DNA of 10,300 bases from Chloroflexota bacterium (GTDB lineage: Bacteria; Chloroflexota; Dehalococcoidia; Dehalococcoidales; RBG-16-60-22). Below are positions 6,087-10,300 of this stretch, one piece after another. The stretch is from assembly GCA_025358235.1 (NCBI GenBank), contig JANYKH010000140.1, positions 1 to 10,300 of the forward strand, in the 5' to 3' direction. The notes beneath the pieces are model-generated. The model saw only the letters and a list, made by a program, of their open reading frames with translations. It had not been told where the DNA came from and searched no databases. Both the position numbers and the translations under genes were made by a program. Each line of letters opens with the position of its first letter. The first letter of the stretch is position 1.

Positions 6087-7007
6087 TTAGGCCAGTTTTA
6101 GCAGGCTAACTGCGTTGCCGCCCAAGATAAGATCAGCAATCTCTTTCGGAAAATCCAGCCCTTCAGCCTTAGCCTGGTCCGGGAATTCCGTGAAGGCTTT
6201 CACAAATTTGTCGTTCGGCATGGCCAGTCTGAACATGGGGCCATCACTGCCGAACATGATTCTCTTGGCAGGCACCGAATTGATCAGTTTCTTAAGCGGC
6301 CGGTAAAAATCCATGGGCCGGAACAATTTTGTCTGCCAGAGCGAAACATCCAGCCAGACGTTGGTTGTGTTGGCGCAAATGGCAATAGCCTCGTCCATCC
6401 AGATGCCCCCGGAATGCGCGAAGACGAAATTTACATTGGGGAAATCCATCACGACTTCTTGAAGGTGGATCGGTTCGCAATATTTGAAATAGAACGGGGC
6501 CAGCATTTCGCCGGTGTGGAAAATCACGGGGACCTGGTATTTTTCCGCCAGTTCATAAATGGGGTAGCAAATTTTGTCATTGGGGTAGAATCCCGAGATG
6601 GGATGGATCTTGATGATTTTCATGTTCCATTCGGTTAGGCATTTTTCGATGAATTTGGCGGCGAAGGGGCGGCGGGGATCGATGCCGCAGCAGGGGATAA
6701 TGCGTCCGGGATGTCTGATGGCGGCGTCCGCCACAGCCCGGTTAATCTGTTCGATGCTCATTTTGGGTTCGCCGGCATGGCGAGCCATGCCCCAGTCATT
6801 GGCAATAAGAACGCTCTTATCGATACCGGCCTTGTCCATATCCTGGACAATCACATCGCCAGTGATGTCATACAGTTGGGGCAGGCGGGGAATGATTTTT
6901 TCCGCAGGACGGCCGGTAATAAGAGATGTCGTGGCTACCCAGGCATCCCAGAATGGCTGAGCGTCAAGATCAGGGTGCACCAGGTGCGTGTGAAAATCGA
7001 TTATCAT
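6087..7007 (-). CDS. Amidohydrolase family protein (ACMSD-like metal-dependent hydrolase/decarboxylase)
   Basis: A 306-residue TIM-barrel enzyme of the amidohydrolase-2 family, which includes ACMS decarboxylase, gamma-resorcylate decarboxylase and lactone or amide hydrolases. The metal and catalytic residues are all visible: His6 and His8 in DFHTHLV, His164 in VIFHTGE, His198 in FAHSGG and Asp255 in FGSDGP. His135 (KIHP) is also typical. The C-terminal GGNAVSLLKL matches the usual family ending (G-N-A-x-x-L). Presence of the full set suggests an active enzyme binding one divalent metal. ATG 7005-7007 has GGAGGA 6 bases upstream. It lies 55 bases after a CoA-transferase gene on the same strand, so both are probably in one transcript. 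Whether it decarboxylates or hydrolyses cannot be told. Confidence 0.88.
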   Translation of the reverse strand: MIIDFHTHLVHPDLDAQPFWDAWVATTSLITGRPAEKIIPRLPQLYDITGDVIVQDMDKAGIDKSVLIANDWGMARHAGEPKMSIEQINRAVADAAIRHPGRIIPCCGIDPRRPFAAKFIEKCLTEWNMKIIKIHPISGFYPNDKICYPIYELAEKYQVPVIFHTGEMLAPFYFKYCEPIHLQEVVMDFPNVNFVFAHSGGIWMDEAIAICANTTNVWLDVSLWQTKLFRPMDFYRPLKKLINSVPAKRIMFGSDGPMFRLAMPNDKFVKAFTEFPDQAKAEGLDFPKEIADLILGGNAVSLLKLA

Positions 7008-7062
7008 TTTTATCCTCCAATATTCGGCGATAAATAATTGTAGCTCTCTACAATGAAAAATA

Positions 7063-8535
7063 CTATCCGAAGAACTTGGCGGCCTGTTTACGCAGGTCTT
7101 CCCGGAAATTGGGGTGAGTAATATTAATCAGTTCCTGCGCACGTTCACGCTGGGTCTTGCCCAGCAGTTTGGCGACTCCGTATTCACTGACGATATAGTC
7201 CGCATAATAGCGCGGTATGCTTACCACCGTGCCGGGTTCATGCTGCGCCACGATACGGGAGACCGCCCCGCCCAACCCCGTAGAGCGCACGCAGGTGATC
7301 GCCTTGCCGCCTTTCGATAGCATGGCCCCAATGTGCTGGTCAACCTGGCCAAGGGCTCCGTTCCACATCCTGCCCCCGAGGATCGTTTCTGCATTAATCT
7401 GGCCGGTAAGGTCGATTGATATGGCGCTGTTGATGGCAGTGTAGTTGTTCACCGAAGCAACTGTTTTGGTATTGGTGACGTAGTTCACGCTGTAAAGTTC
7501 ACATAACGGGTTCTGGTTAGCCCAGGTGATTTCTTTCTGTGACAGGCCCATAAGGCTGGCAAAAATCGATTTACCGGTATGGATGTTCTTGCGTTCGTTG
7601 GTGATAATACCGTCCCAGACTGCCTGGAGAAGGCCGCGGCATGCCATTTCCGTGTGAATGCCCAGATCTTTTTTACCATTCAGCACGCCGCATTGTACCA
7701 GCTGAGAACTGGGTGACCCGCCGCCGAACTGAAGCACATCGCCGTCCTTGATAATTTCGGAGACATATTTGGCGATAGTTTTAACTTCAGGATCAGGCTC
7801 CGCGGTGCCGATCATCTTCGGCGCGAAGGCCAATTGCTCCGTTTTGACGCCTGTGAGTATAGGGAACCACTCATTGCGGCGTTCCACTTCGATTCCGCTC
7901 ATAATTTCCCACAGTTTCTTTTGACGCTCCGGCGTCTCTTTGGCCAGTTTTTCTTTGATAATTTGATCGGTCAGCAATGGCGGAGTGTATTCCACCAGAA
8001 AATCGACTTCAGAAACGTGGATGTAATTATCGCCGTAGGTTCTGATCTGGCGTTCGTCACATTCACAGATGACGATTTTGGAGCGTTTTACATATTCTTT
8101 CTTGTGCCAGAGATCGAAGCCGAAGCTCATGAAGCCGTTCTCATCCGGCGGTGAGGTAATGACAAAGAAAACATCGATATCCTTGCGGTCTTCAATCGGC
8201 CGCTCGTCCAGCGATTTCATCTCAAGGCTGAAAACGCCGGGTTGGAATTCGGCTTTGTTGGCGTCTACCAGGGGGCGGGCGCTATCGCCGATGAAAAGGG
8301 ACAGGGTGACTTTGAAAATATCGTCATAGCCGGGGCTGAGCCAACCGGGGTTTGGCCCATGGCCGGAGCGCATTATCTTGATATCTTTGAGTTCGTTGCG
8401 GCGGGCAAACAGGGCGGTGCTAAGCGTATTATCCTTGACGATGAGGGGCGTGAATATCCGGTCCCCGGATTTGACGACTTTTACTGCCTCTTCAGCCGTC
8501 CTTAATTTGGATTTGTACTGCTCTTGCCATTTCAT
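7063..8535 (-). CDS. Acetyl-CoA hydrolase / 4-hydroxybutyrate CoA-transferase family protein, copy 1
   Basis: A 490-residue CoA-transferase of the acetyl-CoA hydrolase/transferase family, which moves CoA between an acyl-CoA donor and a carboxylic acid through a glutamyl-CoA thioester. The N-terminal domain holds RSGHGPNPGW (56-65) and the SPPDENGFMSFG segment (128-139). The C-terminal domain holds LQFGGGSPSSQL (268-279) and DLGIHTEMACRG (290-301), in which Glu296 is at the position of the active-site glutamate. RSTGLGGAVSRIV (417-429) also belongs to the conserved C-terminal domain. Length is slightly above the 430-residue 4-hydroxybutyrate enzymes because of a charged insert around 190-225. 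ATG 8533-8535 follows GGAGGA with a rather long gap of about 12 bases. It heads an operon with the amidohydrolase and faces a paralog at 8902. The acid substrate is unknown. Confidence 0.92.
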   Translation of the reverse strand: MKWQEQYKSKLRTAEEAVKVVKSGDRIFTPLIVKDNTLSTALFARRNELKDIKIMRSGHGPNPGWLSPGYDDIFKVTLSLFIGDSARPLVDANKAEFQPGVFSLEMKSLDERPIEDRKDIDVFFVITSPPDENGFMSFGFDLWHKKEYVKRSKIVICECDERQIRTYGDNYIHVSEVDFLVEYTPPLLTDQIIKEKLAKETPERQKKLWEIMSGIEVERRNEWFPILTGVKTEQLAFAPKMIGTAEPDPEVKTIAKYVSEIIKDGDVLQFGGGSPSSQLVQCGVLNGKKDLGIHTEMACRGLLQAVWDGIITNERKNIHTGKSIFASLMGLSQKEITWANQNPLCELYSVNYVTNTKTVASVNNYTAINSAISIDLTGQINAETILGGRMWNGALGQVDQHIGAMLSKGGKAITCVRSTGLGGAVSRIVAQHEPGTVVSIPRYYADYIVSEYGVAKLLGKTQRERAQELINITHPNFREDLRKQAAKFFG

Positions 8536-8663
8536 AGGATTGTGTATCCTCCAATAATTATTAGCGGTTTAACATTGGCCGCGAAAAATCAGTGTGTTAA
8601 CAGCTCGTTTGCAGCCAGGTTGGTGTGCGCCTTATTAGGGCAAAATGGTGCTCAATGGTTTTC

Positions 8664-8693
8664 AAATTCAACACATTGTATCATTCGTGTCAA
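8664..8693 (-). promoter_or_regulatory. Candidate promoter for CoA-transferase copy 1
   Basis: On the minus strand a perfect TTGACA (complement of 8688-8693) is followed after 16 bases by TTGAAT (complement of 8666-8671), a fair -10 hexamer. It would give an mRNA leader of about 120 bases. A TACAAT (complement of 8675-8680) lies between them but is too close to the -35 to pair with it. Confidence 0.35.
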
Positions 8694-8784
8694 TATGACA
8701 TGGGAATATCAAGAAAGCGAATAATTCAGTCTAATCAGTTCAATCGATGCCGGTTTTCAGCGCTCGTACATAATTGATATTGAG

Positions 8785-8813
8785 TTGGTTGGTAAATGCA
8801 AACATGTTAGAAT
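8785..8813 (+). promoter_or_regulatory. Candidate promoter for CoA-transferase copy 2
   Basis: TTGGTT (8785-8790) and TAGAAT (8808-8813) are 17 bases apart. The -10 is preceded by TG at 8805-8806, giving an extended -10 element. A second option, TTGGTA (8789-8794) with TACAAT (8813-8818) at 18 bases, overlaps it. The predicted start is roughly 80 bases before the copy 2 ATG. Confidence 0.5.
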
Positions 8814-8901
8814 ACAATCGCAAAATTATCTCTTTAAATGCCAATATCACACAAAAACAATTCATTTGCCCGCAAATACCGGGAAAGTTCAGGTACTATT
8901 A

Positions 8902-10300
8902 ATGATCTGGCAAGAAGAATTTAAGCGTAAACTGGTCACCGCGCAAGAAGCGGTTAAGGTAGTGAAATCCGGGGACCGCGTCGAGACGCCGATGATGGTC
9001 AAGGACTGGACACTCAGCAAGGCTCTCTTTGAGCGCCGTCACGAGTTGCGCGATGTCAAGATTCAGCGCAGCGGCCACGGCCCCAATCCGGGCTGGCTTG
9101 ACCCGGGTTATGAAGATATCTTCAGGGTCACGCTTTCACTTTATGTGGGGGACAGCGCCCGTCCCCTCCTTTACTCTAAAAAAGCGGAGTTTCAGCCCGG
9201 CATCTTTAGCCTGGAATTTAAGCCAAACGACGAGCGTCCCGCCAAAGACCGGAAGGACATCGATGTCCTGTTCGTTGTCACTTCACCCCCTGATGAAAAC
9301 GGTTTTTGCAGCTTCGGCTTTGATCTGTGGCACAAGAAAGAATACGCCAAACGAGCCAAAATCGTCATTGCGGAAATCGACCAGCGGCAAATCCGCACTT
9401 ACGGCGATAATTTCATCCATATCTCGGATGTCGATTATTTTGTAGAACATACGCCGCCGCTATTGAATAATGCAGCTATTAAGGCAATGCTAGCTGACGT
9501 CCAACCTTTGGAAAGGCGGGAAAAGCTCTGGGAAATTTTAAAAGACATAGAGGTTGAAAGGCGCAACGAATGGGCCCCGATTTTGATGTCCGTCAAAACT
9601 GAGTCACTGGCCTTTGCGCCGAAGATGATCGGTACCGCGGAACCTGACCAGGAAGTAAAGACCATCGCTAAATTTGTGTCGGAAATCATCGAGGATGGGG
9701 ATACCCTGCAATTCGGCGGGGGCTCTCCCAGTTCACAACTGGTAACTTGCGGCGTTCTTTACGGCAAGAAAGATCTGGGCATTCACACGGAAATGGCCTG
9801 CCGTGGTTTATTGAAGGCAGTCTGGGACGGTAACGTCACAAATGAGCGTAAAAACCTGTTCAAAGGGAAGTCCATCTTTGCGAGTTTGGTAGGGCTTTCT
9901 CAGGAAGAAATGGCCTGGGCTAACATGAATCCCCTCGTCGAGCTGCATGGCGTAAACTATGTCACTAATATCAAGACCGTTGCGTCAGTGGACCGGTACA
10001 CGGCTATAAACAGCGCGATTTCGATCGACCTGACCGGCCAGATAAACGCCGAGACCATGGTGGCGGGACGAATGTGGAACGGCGCGTTGGGGCAGGTGGA
10101 CCAGCACCTCGGGGCGATGCTGTCTGACGGCGGTAAAGCCATCACCTGTATCAGATCAACGGGGTTGGGTGGGGCGGTTTCCAGAATAGTGGCCCAGCAC
10201 GAGCCGGGGACCGTTGTCAGCGTGCCCCGTTATTTTGCAGACTACGTCGTGAGTGAGTACGGTGTGGCAAAGTTGTTGGGTAAAACTTTGCGCGAGCGGG
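8902..10300 (+). CDS. Acetyl-CoA hydrolase / 4-hydroxybutyrate CoA-transferase family protein, copy 2 (3' end beyond window)
   Basis: An open frame of 466 codons that runs off the window edge without a stop. It is a close paralog of the minus-strand protein at 7063-8535: the first 60 residues match at 43 positions, and the last 85 seen match at about 75. The same motifs are present: RSGHGPNPGW (56-65), SPPDENGFCSFG (128-139), FGGGSPSSQL, and DLGIHTEMACRG with Glu297 as the expected active-site residue. By comparison with copy 1 about 25 residues are missing at the end. One extra residue sits near position 200. ATG 8902 has only a weak AGG 8 bases upstream. The differences cluster in the N-terminal half (for example residues 27-55), which could change the acid accepted. 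It might form a mixed oligomer with copy 1 or act as a separately controlled isoenzyme. Confidence 0.92.
   Translation, partial: MIWQEEFKRKLVTAQEAVKVVKSGDRVETPMMVKDWTLSKALFERRHELRDVKIQRSGHGPNPGWLDPGYEDIFRVTLSLYVGDSARPLLYSKKAEFQPGIFSLEFKPNDERPAKDRKDIDVLFVVTSPPDENGFCSFGFDLWHKKEYAKRAKIVIAEIDQRQIRTYGDNFIHISDVDYFVEHTPPLLNNAAIKAMLADVQPLERREKLWEILKDIEVERRNEWAPILMSVKTESLAFAPKMIGTAEPDQEVKTIAKFVSEIIEDGDTLQFGGGSPSSQLVTCGVLYGKKDLGIHTEMACRGLLKAVWDGNVTNERKNLFKGKSIFASLVGLSQEEMAWANMNPLVELHGVNYVTNIKTVASVDRYTAINSAISIDLTGQINAETMVAGRMWNGALGQVDQHLGAMLSDGGKAITCIRSTGLGGAVSRIVAQHEPGTVVSVPRYFADYVVSEYGVAKLLGKTLRER

Larger units (their letters stand above)
8536..8901. promoter_or_regulatory. Divergent promoter region between the two CoA-transferase paralogs
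   Basis: This 366-base AT-rich stretch holds no credible gene. It serves both flanking genes. Besides the two promoter candidates listed separately, it contains the short palindromes AATAATTATT (8553-8562, next to the copy 1 ribosome site) and TGTTAACA (8595-8602). Neither is strong evidence of an operator in such AT-rich sequence. The upstream regions of the two genes do not mirror each other by eye, so the similarity between the paralogs seems to end at their coding ends. Confidence 0.6.

Noticed and set aside
7485..7679. Extra minus-strand 64-codon frame inside CoA-transferase copy 1
   Set aside because: It lies wholly inside the real gene in another frame and resembles no family.
8524..8724. 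66-codon plus-strand frame in the CoA-transferase divergent region
   Set aside because: It begins inside the end of copy 1, has no ribosome site, no recognisable sequence, and crosses the likely promoter region.
9435..9689. Minus-strand frames opposite CoA-transferase copy 2
   Set aside because: The plus-strand frame is an intact full-family protein; the minus frames are antisense shadows.

Overview
The window reads as an accessory catabolic region of a free-living bacterium of moderate GC content. It carries genes for uptake of a carboxylic acid and its processing through CoA thioesters. The best taxonomic guess is an anaerobe of the Chloroflexota (Dehalococcoidia-like). This rests on the style of the binding protein, a lipoprotein with a long Ala/Pro/Thr linker, and on the mixture of TRAP transporter, crotonase, amidohydrolase and CoA-transferase genes. 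It is an inference from gene style, not from a marker gene. No rRNA, tRNA, CRISPR array, insertion sequence or phage gene was seen.

Layout. (1) Positions 80-1572, minus strand: an EthD-domain protein followed by a nitronate monooxygenase-like flavoprotein, ending in a strong intrinsic terminator. The flavoprotein gene is cut by an in-frame TAA, so its C-terminal 67 residues lie in a separate downstream reading frame. (2) Positions 1573-2046: a 474-base divergent control region with several inverted repeats and weak promoter candidates. (3) Positions 2047-6035, plus strand: a TRAP transporter operon (dctP lipoprotein, dctQ, dctM) with a crotonase as last gene, closed by an intrinsic terminator. 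Between dctP and dctQ lies a large hairpin that coincides with a possible 19-codon leader ORF overlapping the dctQ start. (4) Positions 6087-8535, minus strand: a CoA-transferase of the acetyl-CoA hydrolase/4-hydroxybutyrate CoA-transferase family, followed by an amidohydrolase of the ACMSD-like family. (5) Positions 8536-8901: a 366-base divergent promoter region. (6) Position 8902 to the window end, plus strand: a second, clearly paralogous CoA-transferase that runs off the edge.

How the genes may work together (inference): the TRAP system imports an organic acid, one or both CoA-transferases activate it, and the crotonase hydrates or isomerises the enoyl-CoA. The amidohydrolase may decarboxylate or hydrolyse a related intermediate, and the flavoprotein/EthD pair may act on a side branch. 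The substrate cannot be read from the sequence. The most notable points are the interrupted flavoprotein gene, the leader ORF and hairpin before dctQ, and the divergent pair of CoA-transferase paralogs.
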